From Phytophthora quininea (Eukaryota > Oomycota > Peronosporomycetes > Peronosporales > Peronosporaceae), in the NCBI GenBank assembly GCA_011947345.1, contig JAAVTG010000289.1, positions 1 to 64,000 on the forward strand: a stretch of DNA of 64,000 nt, given 5' to 3'. Made by a program: the position numbers and the translations under genes. Below are positions 9,903 through 18,978 of the stretch, piece by piece (position 1 is the stretch's first letter; every line of letters starts with the position of its first letter). The notes under the pieces are model-generated. The model did no database searches and had not been told where the DNA came from. It saw only the letters and a program-made list of their open reading frames with translations.

Positions 9903-10464
9903 TCATTTACTTCCACTGGTAAGCACAACCGAAAACTTGTTGATCGTATCGACCAACGCTTCCAGATCGAACTCGACGGGGACGTCTTCGTGTCCAGCAA
10001 GTGCAGCGGGGAACTCAGCGCCATGATAGAGCTAGAGCTTTGCCATGATAGAGCTTCCAAAAGGGAACGCTACTGAGACTCCCAGCGTCGCACATTCAAC
10101 TGAGAGCTCCTCTACTAGCTCGATAATGTCTCCATCTGAGGTGCTCTGTAGTACTCGAATTCTCGGGGCTGCGCTTGCTCTGGAGTAAGAGATCTTGACG
10201 CCAATAGTCACTTGAATTTCTGGGTGCTGCGTGTAGACGGCCAGCCTGCTCTCGATGTAAGGATATTCATCACGATTCCCCACCTCGACGACAAGACGTG
10301 GCAGCTCGCCTTCAGCTGCCGCAACGGGCTTCAGACAACCAATAGGCTCACACCTCTCGGGAGAAAGCTCAAGCGTACGCCCGCCTTGATCGAGCAGTGT
10401 TAACATCTCCGTCGTTGCTGTCAAATTCTTCCATCCTCGGCACTAACATTAATTCGATTGGCAT
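9903..10464 (-). pseudogene. Remnant of an Uma2-like (PD-(D/E)XK-type) protein
   Basis: A 130-residue open stretch (10032-10424) contains ELPRLVVEVG, followed by ESRLAVY and IQVTIGVKI. This resembles the core of the Uma2-like nuclease-fold proteins that are abundant in Phytophthora and are often carried by repeats. An in-frame stop at 10032 is followed, in another frame, by coherent sequence ending about 9903 (AEFPAALAGHEDVPVEFD). The break coincides with a local duplication of GCCATGATAGAGCT (10020-10033 and 10042-10055). The N-terminal half of the family is missing or unrecognisable; MPIELML at 10464 may be the old start. Similarity is judged by eye, so the family name is tentative. Confidence 0.4.
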
Positions 10465-10535
10465 TGACACAGCCTTAGCTCAAAGTGAATTGATTTCTAA
10501 CGTGCAAAACCGATCGGCCTCAATCATCACACACA

Positions 10536-11414
10536 TCAAGCCAGTAAAGCCAGCACCGCGGCGAGGGCGCTGGCGGTAGTCAGGAAGACCGGGTTTAAAA
10601 CGGCAGCTGCACTGGTGCTCGAGGCTGTCGAGCCAGCCTTCGACGAGCTGGTGGTCGGGGTACTGGCAGCGGCTGAACTGTCACCGCCAGCGCTTCCAGC
10701 GTTGTTGCTCTTGCTGCTTTCACCTTGAGGCTCGATGTCAAAAGAGACGCTCGAACTCGAGGAGCTCAAGCTGTCACTGCCGTCGTGGGTACTCGCCTTA
10801 ATTGAATTCCCGTCATCGTGGTGGTCATGGTCGCTTGAAGCAGGGGTGCTCGAGTTTGACATTTGAGCCATCGAGCCTTCTGCATCATGAACTGAACTCG
10901 AACCAGTCGCTGCAGTTGAACTGGTAGTCGTGGAAGCAGTCGGTGGCCCAGTCGTCGACGATGCGGTCGTCATCGCACTTGCTGCGGCACCAGAAGAAGT
11001 AGTCGAAGCGGGCGATGAAGCACCACACATGTTCGCCCATAAGCTTGGGTCCGATGTCTTGGACGCGTCACTCGGGTGCGAGACGCCGGTGGTCCAGCTC
11101 GGTTGGGCCCCTTGAGTCCACTCACAACACGGATCTCCCAGCTCCTGGCCGTTGGTCTGGCCGTCACCGTCGGTATCTGCCTCACACAGTTCCTTGGTCC
11201 ACTTCTTCCCAGCAGCAGCGAAGGCATCGCCGAAAGCGTTGGTAGCTTCGTCGTCACCCGTGCCGTCGGTGTGGCCGATTGCTGGGGTATCAGGAACGTT
11301 GCCGCCGTTTGGAATCATCGCCACGAACTTCCTCGAGGCATTGACGTCCGAAACGAGCAAGGTGGTCGCGGTCATACCAACGACAAAAGCCGAGCGGGGA
11401 GTTAGAACTTTCAT
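10536..11414 (-). CDS. temptin-like protein D with long stalk, probably GPI-anchored
   Basis: 292-residue ORF when started at MKVLTPRSAF (ATG at 11414). The frame stays open upstream to 11552, but the extra residues would precede the signal peptide and the promoter motif lies inside that stretch, so I reject the longer start. Signal peptide about 1-26, core RKFVAMIPNGG, TPAIGH, CEADTDGDGQTNG, GDPCCEW and SLWANMC, then about 150 residues rich in Ser/Thr with a His/Asp patch (DHDHHDDG). The protein ends in a hydrophobic segment (VFLTTASALAAVLALLA) typical of a GPI signal. It is the longest member of the family here and likely a wall- or membrane-tethered form. Confidence 0.88.
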   Translation of the reverse strand: MKVLTPRSAFVVGMTATTLLVSDVNASRKFVAMIPNGGNVPDTPAIGHTDGTGDDEATNAFGDAFAAAGKKWTKELCEADTDGDGQTNGQELGDPCCEWTQGAQPSWTTGVSHPSDASKTSDPSLWANMCGASSPASTTSSGAAASAMTTASSTTGPPTASTTTSSTAATGSSSVHDAEGSMAQMSNSSTPASSDHDHHDDGNSIKASTHDGSDSLSSSSSSVSFDIEPQGESSKSNNAGSAGGDSSAAASTPTTSSSKAGSTASSTSAAAVLNPVFLTTASALAAVLALLA

Positions 11415-11470
11415 CGAGGTGGAGATGTTTTGAAGTCGAGGTAAGGTAACGCAGGTGATGGTTCGACGGT

Positions 11471-11488
11471 GGCGTTTTGAAAAATGAG
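11471..11488 (-). promoter_or_regulatory. INR/FPR-like start site of temptin D
   Basis: Minus-strand CTCATTTTTCAAAACGCC, about 60-75 bp before the ATG at 11414. It is closely similar to the temptin A element and supports the shorter start of D. Confidence 0.6.
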
Positions 11489-11806
11489 GCTTGCACGCGA
11501 ATGCGGCCGACCTTGCATGTGCAAAGGCCCTCCTCAAGTAACCCAACTGCAATTTGTTTGGTGGTGTTGCCCTCGCCTCGCGAATGATAATTCAAAGCTC
11601 GCCTCAAGCAGTTTTAAGTGTGCTAGTGGTCGAAGGCACACGTCGTTCTGGTGGTGGGCAGCATCCATGATAATTTAGCGCCGGAAGTCGCTGGTTCGTG
11701 TTGTGCTGTTCAGAAACCACGAGAAGGCGGGCTCGGAAGCCTAGGCCTCTAATCATGAGGGTAGACTTGTCGATTAAGTCGAAAACTGATGTTGCGAGTA
11801 TTAACC

Positions 11807-12288
11807 TTACGCGAAATTCAATACAGCAGCGACACCAACAGCTATCATCGTCGTTGCAGTAGCAGCGAACGTCCCGCTGGCAGCAGAGGTCGAGGAGATG
11901 GCAGTGACGTTGGAGCAGTCGATGTTGGCCCACAGACTCGCGTTCGATGTCTTGGTGGCGTCGCTCGGGTGCGATACCCCGAGGTCCACCGGGGCTGTGA
12001 GCCCTTGGTCCACTCGCAGCATGGGTCGCCTAGTTCTTGACCGTTCGTCTGGCCATCGCCGTCGGTGTCGGCCTTGCACAGCGCCAGAGTCCACTGAAGT
12101 CCCGCGTTGTTGAAGGCCGTGCCGAATGCGTTGTTCGACGACGAGTCGCCCGTGTTGTCCTTGTGACCGATGGCAGGCGCGTTTGGCACGTTGGCACCGT
12201 TCGGGATGAGCTGGACGAACTCCTTTTTCGCGTCGGCTGTAGAGCTCAGCAAAGCAGCAGCGAGCGTGACTACAGTGGCGATCTTCAT
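11807..12288 (-). CDS. temptin-like protein E, probably GPI-anchored
   Basis: About 160 residues read through one frameshift. The N-terminal part (MKIATVV signal peptide, KEFVQLIPNGANVPNAPAIGH, CKADTDGDGQTNG, GDPCCEW) ends in frame at RWTSG. The remaining conserved block (GVSHPSDATKTSNASLWANIDC) continues in the next frame, and one base is missing in the run at 11977-11980. The C-terminus is hydrophobic (TMIAVGVAAVLNFA), with a short linker instead of the long stalk seen in D. Start chosen at the signal peptide; longer frames upstream are not supported. Confidence 0.83.
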
Positions 12289-12323
12289 GGCTGGTTCGCG
12301 AGGTGGTGGTGTGCTTGAGGCGC

Positions 12324-12341
12324 GGTCGTTTGGAGAATGAA
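12324..12341 (-). promoter_or_regulatory. INR/FPR-like start site of temptin E
   Basis: Minus-strand TTCATTCTCCAAACGACC about 40-50 bp before the ATG at 12288. It has the same initiator plus CAAAC layout as temptins A and D. Confidence 0.55.
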
Positions 12342-12498
12342 CAAGGCAATGGATGGGGTCTGCAATTCCGAAAGCGTCGAAACTGCCCACCCGTTTGCTA
12401 ACCCATGGCGCTAGTCGTTCCTCGAAGACTGATCGCATGGTGAAACGCCTAAGAGACTGAACGTCCTAGCATTTCGACAATTATCCTTTGTGTTCGAT

Positions 12499-12977
12499 CT
12501 ACACACTCAGTACGACCGCGACGACTGCCGCAAAGGCAAGACCTAATGGCTGGACACTGCTAGCACTCGAAGTGGCGATGGTGGCCACTCCGGTGCAGTT
12601 GATGTTGGCCCAGAGACTCTCGTTGGAAGTCTTGGAGGCGTCGCTCGGGTGCGAGACGCCCGAGGTCCAGCGAGGGGTGGCTCCCACAGTCCATTCACAG
12701 CACGGGTCGCCGAGTTCCTGGCCGTTGGTCTGACCGTCCCCGTCGGTGTCTGCCTGGCAAAGCCCCGCCGTCCAGGACTTGCCGGCGTCGGCGAACGCAT
12801 TACCGAACGCGTTGGTGGCCGACGACTTGCCGGTATTGTCGGAGTGGCCGATGGCGGGGCGTTAGGGACGTTGCCGCCGTTGGGCAGCAACGCCACGAAC
12901 TCTTTCGAAGCGACGGTCTCCGATGAGAAGATCGCCATGGTAGTAGCAGCGACGAGTAAGGAGGTCGAGGTCTTCAT
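12499..12977 (-). CDS. temptin-like protein F, probably GPI-anchored
   Basis: About 159 residues after allowing one missing base in the run at 12856-12859. The first frame gives the signal peptide and KEFVALLPNGGNVPNAP. The rest, from AIGH through CQADTDGDGQTNG, GDPCCEW and SLWANINC, is in the next frame and ends in a hydrophobic tail (LGLAFAAVVAVVLSV). It is closest to E in size and layout, so E and F look like a local tandem pair. Upstream I see only a weak initiator candidate (GTTACTTTTCAAAC on the minus strand, about 12991-13004). Confidence 0.83.
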
Positions 12978-13223
12978 GATGTTGGTGGTGGTTTGAAAAG
13001 TAACTAGGCAAGACCACCAGAACTGTGGTTTTGGTGGTGATGACCATCAATCTAGGCGCTGCTGGTGGCCGGATACGCCTGAACTCAAATGAGGACGTAA
13101 GACCTGTCCACCAGCACCAGCACCAGCAAGACGCTGGCCTTCGTTGGACATGCCTGGCAAAAAGGCAACGTTGCTTCAAGTGTAGCCAAGTGTCAAAACA
13201 AGGTGCTAAACTATGTAGCCATT

Positions 13224-13501
13224 ATGGCTACAGTTGAGCGGCCTCTTCATTTGGAGCCGCACATCGGGATGAACGGAGCCGCTCGCTACTTGCTGACCGC
13301 CGGCCTGGCCGTGGCCACCATGAACCTCGTCACAGGCCCGCTGGCCGACTGGAACGCGCGACGGGAAGGCGCCGAGGTAAGTACACTACCAACTCCACAG
13401 TAGTGGCGTTTAAAACAGAGTCCTCACGTCTGTTTACTTACCGTTTGCTACAGGCGCTGAAGCTCGCCATGCAGCCGCGCAAGAAGGAGACGGAGGAATA
13501 A
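13224..13501 (+). CDS. Small single-pass membrane protein, unknown
   Basis: Two exons (13224-13376 and 13454-13501) with a GT-AG intron give 66 residues. One hydrophobic segment (RYLLTAGLAVATMNLVTGPL, about residues 21-40) is followed by a short basic and acidic C-terminus ending KKETEE. The size and topology would fit a small organelle inner-membrane subunit, but I do not recognise a family. Support comes from the in-frame splice, codon use like its neighbours, and the compact position between temptin F and HemD. Confidence 0.6.
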
Positions 13502-13594
13502 AATTGCTCACGGGACAAACAGGAACCACAAGAGTTCACATGCATTGTAACAGAATCAATTCGACGTTGCAAAACAGGCAAGAGACTTGTTCTT

Positions 13595-14464
13595 TTAGGG
13601 GCGTTGCTCTTCGAAGCTGAAGATGGCGTGTGCCAGCGCCTCTGCAGTAGGTTTCGCCGCTGTTACATCCGCCTCCCAGTAGGTAAATTGCGTCTCCTCT
13701 GCGTGACTGTGAAGAGCAGCAGCAGTCGTCTTACCTGCAGCAACAAGCAACAAAAGTTACTACATATTCCACGGCCCCCACAAGATAACTTGTTCCGCAC
13801 CGATCGCAGCCTTCCGGATGGAGTCCCACGGCAAGTCCATCTCCTTCATAACCTTAAGACCACTAGGACTGAAGAACACGACCCAGTCGGGGACTTTACA
13901 GCCGTCCGGGAACGCCACGTTCTTGACTGCACAAGTCCGGTAGACTGTCAGCTCTTCTAGCGGCAGATGACGAGCTTTGAAGCTGTCGGGGAGCGCATCC
14001 CGACGCTTGTCGCCACACAGAAACAGCATGGGTTTCTCCTTGCAGTCGTCCGGTAGGACGCCGTCCTGGTGCAGATACTCGGCTAGTACATCGGCCGAGC
14101 CGCTGTCGTTCCCTTGACACGTGACGCCGAGAGGTTCCAGCTCTCGGGAGGTGGCAGCCCCCACGGAAAACACCGAAGTACTCCGCAACTTCTCTAGGAT
14201 CTCCTGCTTCTTGTCGCTATCCAATGAATCGACGACGGTGCTGACTGCGATGGCGCTTCGAGGACTTGTGACCAGGACGCCACTGTACTGGTCCAAGTGT
14301 GCCAACACCGTCAGGAGCTTGTTGGTGTTGACATACTCGAAGCTCAGCACATCTGCGAAGAACGCAGTTAATTGGCGCCGCGGCGAGTCGTCCTGCGCAG
14401 GCGTCTCCAGCGCAGTCTTGTACTTGTCGTCCGCAGCCTTCAGCAGCAGCACCGACGCGCTCAT
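13595..14464 (-). CDS. HEMD: Uroporphyrinogen-III synthase
   Basis: Two exons (13801-14464, then 13595-13734) make 267 residues. The enzyme closes and rearranges the linear tetrapyrrole hydroxymethylbilane to uroporphyrinogen III in heme synthesis. Visible landmarks are GVLVTSPRSAIAV near residue 65, VGAATSRELEPLGV around residue 105, FLCGDKRRDALPD, VVFFSPSGLKV and the terminal AIGKTTAAAL. The last block spans the splice junction (ATC G / GT AAG), which confirms the intron at 13735-13800. The unspliced ORF would end in an unrelated tail (EQVILWGPWNM). This is the usual family length. It is divergently placed, about 130 bp from TFIIF beta. Confidence 0.88.
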
Positions 14465-14591
14465 GGTCTCAGACTGAGACTCTCAGTTCCGGTGTGCTGT
14501 ATCAGAGATGGCTACAGTTTTTGTCACTATTATGAAGTATCCGTGTTACTGACGCTTTATCTAAATTTTGTCAGTTTGGAATTGTCACGAA

Positions 14592-15765
14592 ATGGCCGAG
14601 CAAGAGGAAGTCGTGGAGCCGCTGCACTTGGAGCTGGAGGACCGCGAGGTGTACCTGGCCAAGATCCCGGTACATCTCCACCTTCTGCGTGTTCTGGGCT
14701 AACTGTGCATACCCTTTTTGTCTGCTAACGATGACTCCTTCGCTCTGGAAATGGGTATTTCCTTTTGGTACATGGCAGACAGCGTTGGGCGCGTCATGGA
14801 AGAACGTCCAGGGTAAGTGTCTAAACAGGAAAATGATGATATATTATACTAATTTATAACGCTGTCATTGCAGAGAGCGAGCTGATGCTGGGCTCCATCA
14901 AGCTGGAGAAGAAGAGCGTGCTGGGCCGTCGCAAGGGCATGCTGACCGTAAACCCAAGTACGCTGGAGGATGACATCCCGACCGAGTACCGCGTGGAGAT
15001 CAGCGAGACGCCGCTGAAGCTCAAGGTCTTCTCGCTAGACGGCTCCGGTCGCATGGCCATTGAAGGCACGGTCAAGAACAGCTGCACCGTCATGGCGCAG
15101 CGCAACGACCAGTACAGTCGGATGTGCAAGCAGCGACTGATCAAGTCGATGGTCAAGACGAGGTGCGAGGAGAAGTTGAATGGAATCATGTTGATAGGTG
15201 AACTAAATGCTTTATTCATTTTGTATTTAGGATTGTGCAGCCCTTGGAGGACCTGCCGCGGGTGAAGAAGGCACGGATCCAGTTCACCATCGAAAAGCCG
15301 GAGGAGGTCGAAGAGGTAAGCTTTATGGTGACTTGTGGTGTGAGTTTGTGTATTGACAAGCAATGTGTGCTGGTGCAGGACGACGAGTCTTTCAAGCTGG
15401 GCGATCGAATAGACAAGAAGATCAAGATGAGCAAGGCACGGCGCTGCAAACAAATGTTACGTATATATATTGTGGGCTCATGTGTGGGCTTGATGCTTAC
15501 AGGACGAGCTCAAGAACTTAGTGTTCCACCACTTCGAGGAGCGCGAATACTGGCCGCTCAAGGAACTCAACTACCACTGCCGTCAGCCAGAGGTACGTCG
15601 TCAAAGTTTTATTTTTACTGGGGACAACAAGCTCATTCGTTGATTTTGTCGCAGTCATTCCTGAAGGAGGTGCTGAAGGAAATCTGCGTCTACCACCGCA
15701 AGGGTCCAAACAAAAGCTGCTACGAGTTGAAGCCTCAATACAAAGACGGTGTCTCGAAGGCATAA
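14592..15765 (+). CDS. GTF2F2: Transcription initiation factor IIF subunit beta
   Basis: Six to seven short exons (14592-14669, 14779-14812, 14874-15162, 15231-15315, 15379 to about 15455, 15503-15592, 15655-15765). TFIIF beta partners the alpha subunit in the RNA polymerase II preinitiation complex. The N-terminal dimerisation half contains YLAKIP, ASWKNVQ and the EYRVEIS block. The C-terminal winged-helix DNA-binding domain reads ELKNLVFHHFEEREYWPLKEL, QPESFLKEVLKEICVYHRKGP and YELKPQYK, all typical of the family. All introns are 60-190 bp with GT-AG ends except the one after KARRCKQM: no standard donor restores the frame there, so a base may be missing in the A run near 15450. Start chosen at the ATG opening the first conserved exon. 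Confidence 0.86.
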
Positions 15766-16797
15766 GGAAACAAGCTGATGCGGTGGTGTCGCCATCAATC
15801 GGTGGGAAATAAAGGAATCAAGAGCGAAGTGTACAGGTACATCTATCAGATCTACTCAAACGAACGTATCGTCAAACAATCATACTATTATTTGCTCTTG
15901 AACATCATTGTTACTGTTTATGCCATTCTGGACAGCGTGAAGAGCTCGAATCGACCACTAATCATGAGGCACCGAGTCGGCGAGAGCGTGTTTCTTCAAT
16001 TCGTCTGAAATGTTGATCGCACCGCTTCCGGACGCTCACATAGGACACGAAACATTGGACGTTCATATGGCGATGTACGCTTTTGCACCAAAAGTGATAG
16101 CGACGACTTGACGGGCTTCTAGCTTGACTTCTTCTACCATGTTTTTTTTTCTTAGCGGCACGACGATCTTGAGTACGCTCTAATATGAGCTCGGGAGCGA
16201 ACTGGTGCGGTGATTGAAATATACCGAGAAGTGAAATACACGGTCTGCGTCATACTAGCCCGTTTCCTTGTTTATCTGTCTGTTGCTTCGCAGACTCTAG
16301 ATTGCAGACAGCTTTGTCTGAACTCAACTGTTTTCTCGAGAATAAAACCAATCACCTGCACTAATGTGTTCCAAGACGGCCGATATATCCAGATATGCGA
16401 ACACAGGAGTATGATGTAGTTGTTCCAGAGCGACCTACCTTTTTCGAGTGATTGAATTTACAAGGCTAATGGCCGTCGCGTGACATCCGCATTCTCGAAA
16501 ATTACTAAGGGGAATCTGACGATGAATCGAGGTCACTGTATAGTGAGTGATACACATTAATTGCTTTCGGAAGCTACGCATCAGTGAAGAAGGTCATGAA
16601 AACAATTCCACACAGACAGGTGAATACGTGTTATGCGTCAAAATGCGTGTCACTTCATAACGCGCGACCAAGAGGCAACTTTACGCGGCGAATGCTCGTG
16701 CGCTATCGGGCGAGAGAGCCAAGGCTCAGCTTCGGTGTGACGAGAAGAACTTTACTACACGGTGCTCAAATAGAATCTACAGTTTTCAAAAATTATG
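15766..16797. other. Intergenic, AT-rich, no gene recognised
   Basis: About 1 kb between TFIIF beta and the PP2C gene. Only short ORFs with non-coding composition; nothing resembling a tRNA, repeat arm or transposon end. Confidence 0.5.
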
Positions 16798-16813
16798 TCA
16801 TTCCAAATTTAAA
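16798..16813 (+). promoter_or_regulatory. INR/FPR start site of PP2C gene
   Basis: TCATTCCAAATTTAAA is a very good match to the oomycete initiator (TCATTCC) with an adjoining flanking element. It lies 50-65 bp before the ATG at 16865. Confidence 0.65.
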
Positions 16814-16864
16814 TCTGTCGACCACCAGAACGCATTTCTATAGAAATTAAGTCGCCAACGAAGC

Positions 16865-17985
16865 ATGCTGTCTCGAATGCGACCCCGAGTGCTGTATGTG
16901 CATGGGGTGCGTCTGTTAAGCGCCGTGCGAGAGGCCAAGCCTTCTCTGCAGTTGCAATCGGGCGCGTGTGGACTGCCGCACCCTCAGAAGCGCGCGACGG
17001 GCGGAGAAGACGCCTGGTTCATCTGTGGGAACACCGTGGGCGTGGCCGACGGCGTCGGCGGCTGGGCGCGCAAGGTAAAAGAAATTCTGAATCAAAGCCA
17101 TAGTTGTATAACAATAGTTAACCTTTCTTTTGCAGGGTATTGACTCGGGCGAGTACTCGCGGATGCTCATGAGCTCCGCCAAGTCGACGGTCTCAGCAGC
17201 CGAGAAGACGCCGACGCCGCTGCAACTGCTGACGGTGGCGCACCGCAGCGCGCAGTGTCAAGGAAGCTCCACGGCCTGTATCGTACAGTTAAAAGGTAAG
17301 CTGGCGAACTGCACAAAGTTTGTGGTGTTTGAAACGTTGACGTCAAGTGTGATGCCAGAATTGTCGCTACAGGCGATCAATCTGGGGACTCGGGCTTCTT
17401 GCTGTGTCGGCGGCAACCGGATCCGGTGGATGCATCGGTTTTGCGGTGGCACGTCGTCCATGAGACGCCCAACCAATGTCATTACTTCAACTGCCCGTAC
17501 CAATTGGGTTTTGGGATGAACGGCGACAAGGTACCGAGCATTCGAGCAGTGTATGTTTGATCTTGGGACTTTTCTGACTGGCGTGATGTAGCCTGAAATG
17601 GGTGAGCTGTTTGAGCTTGACATCCAGGAGGGAGACGTGGTCATCTTGGGCACCGACGGACTGTACGTGTGCTGTAGCTTGCATTTCGTATCGATAGCAC
17701 GATTCTGACGATCTTGTTGTGTGGACGTGTAGATTCGACAATCTCTTCCCTACGCAAATTGCCAGTTTGCTAGACACGGTCTTGCCGACGTCTTCGGAGC
17801 TAGACGAGCACAGCATGGAGAAGGTGGCGTCGTGTATCGCCCACACGGCACACAAAGCCGCCAAGGGCACCAAGACCAAGACGCCGTTCGCCAAGGCGGC
17901 GCAAGAGGCGGGCTACGAATATCTTGGTGGAAAGATGGACGACATCACTGTGGTTACGAGTCTCGTCACGTCGAGCGACAAGTGA
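16865..17985 (+). CDS. PTC7-like PP2C-type protein phosphatase
   Basis: Five exons (16865-17074, 17136-17295, 17373-17530, 17592-17662, 17733-17985) join in phase to 283 residues. PP2C enzymes are Mg/Mn-dependent Ser/Thr phosphatases. The metal-binding motifs are visible: GEDAWFIC, GVADGVGGW, GDQSGDSGFLL, GDVVILGTDGLFDNL and KMDDITVVTS. The layout (short N-terminus, GVADGVGGW, KPxMGE-type middle) is that of the PTC7/SPP family. In yeast this acts in mitochondria; the Arg-rich first 20 residues (MLSRMRPRVLYVHGVRLL) would suit a mitochondrial presequence. No frameshifts are seen in this gene. Confidence 0.88.
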
Positions 17986-18018
17986 ATGAGCCCAACACAG
18001 GTGCTGTAATAGATTGTC

Positions 18019-18340
18019 ATGCATTGCTCGGTGTATGTTGGCAAGGTAACACCACAGAGATCGTGGACATGTTCGAATTCGGTGCTGGAGTCTCGGTGGT
18101 GCCGGCCACAGAAAGCCTACTCGAGCGTCCAGCTGGAGCACAAGTTTACCAGCCGTCCAGATCGAGTTGCCACGGTGTGTGTGGCGTTTGTCTTGTGCTG
18201 ACAGGCCCAAGCAGCCGGCTCCGCTAATGGCGTCGAGCGGGACTGACTCAGAGCGCTACATCTGGGATGGTCGTAAGCCGCCACGAGTGGCGACGCAATC
18301 AGAGCCAAGTCTCACTAGTTTCACAGTACTAGGACCGTAG
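18019..18340 (+). CDS. Possible small spliced gene, unknown
   Basis: A 60-codon open stretch from ATG 18019 runs into a plausible intron (about 18175-18204, GTGTGTGTGG to TGACAG). After it a coherent frame reads PKQPAPLMASSGTD, SERYIWDGRKPPRV and ends at TAG 18340. The phases only join if one base is missing or the junction differs, so the model is unproven. I recognise no family. It lies about 30 bp after the PP2C stop and could instead be its 3-prime UTR. Confidence 0.3.
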
Positions 18341-18978
18341 AAGCTAAATTCCAGGAGGCTAAAGGAGCCTGCGCTCCATGCAACGCGTTACTCGATAGAG
18401 ACTGAAGAGGCGACGGCACGACGGCGGCGAGGTGGCACCGCCATGCAGACTCGCGGCGCTCCCTTCCCGCCGTCGACCAGCTCCGGCGCCGAAAAGGTGC
18501 GCTTGGTATTGTGTATCGTCCCCAGTGCCACACAAATAAGGTCTTTAGGTGGGGCATAGACGACAAGTCTCCTCTTAACAGCAATACCGTTGCTACCGAT
18601 TGCATGTCGACCATTATTAACTACCTCGTAGTCAGCATCCTTGCTTCGCAAACGGAATGAGACTGCTTGGATATTGGAATCTGCGTCGAATTGCGCCCTG
18701 CAACCCCACAACAGCTGCAGATCGCGTCGCACCGGCTCGAACCAAGTGGCGCTACAAACGCCGCGGGTTTCCTCTACACTCCCAAAGTTTTCTCGGAAAA
18801 CGGAAGGCCTAACCGACCGGAAACAACGCGTCTTGCTTCCTCGGTATTTCAGCGCGGAGCGGGACAGGAGGGCGTGTACACAGGCTTAAAGAACGCACAG
18901 GCCCAGAGCTACAGGGGAAGCGAGCGAACGGAGGAAGCGTACAGACAAACCAAACGACCAACAGCTACGAGACCTCGC
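18341..18978. other. Intergenic, no gene called
   Basis: Upstream region of the type I membrane protein gene. A minus-strand frame stays open from about 18900 to 18388, but it has no supported start, no recognised motif and no paralogue in the window, so I leave it uncalled. Confidence 0.4.

Noticed and set aside
11415..11552. Longer start for temptin D
   Set aside because: It would place 46 unrelated residues before a signal peptide and would overlap the initiator motif at 11471-11488.
18388..18900. Open minus-strand frame upstream of the type I membrane protein gene
   Set aside because: No ATG at a sensible place, no recognisable motif, no paralogue; openness alone is weak evidence in this GC range.
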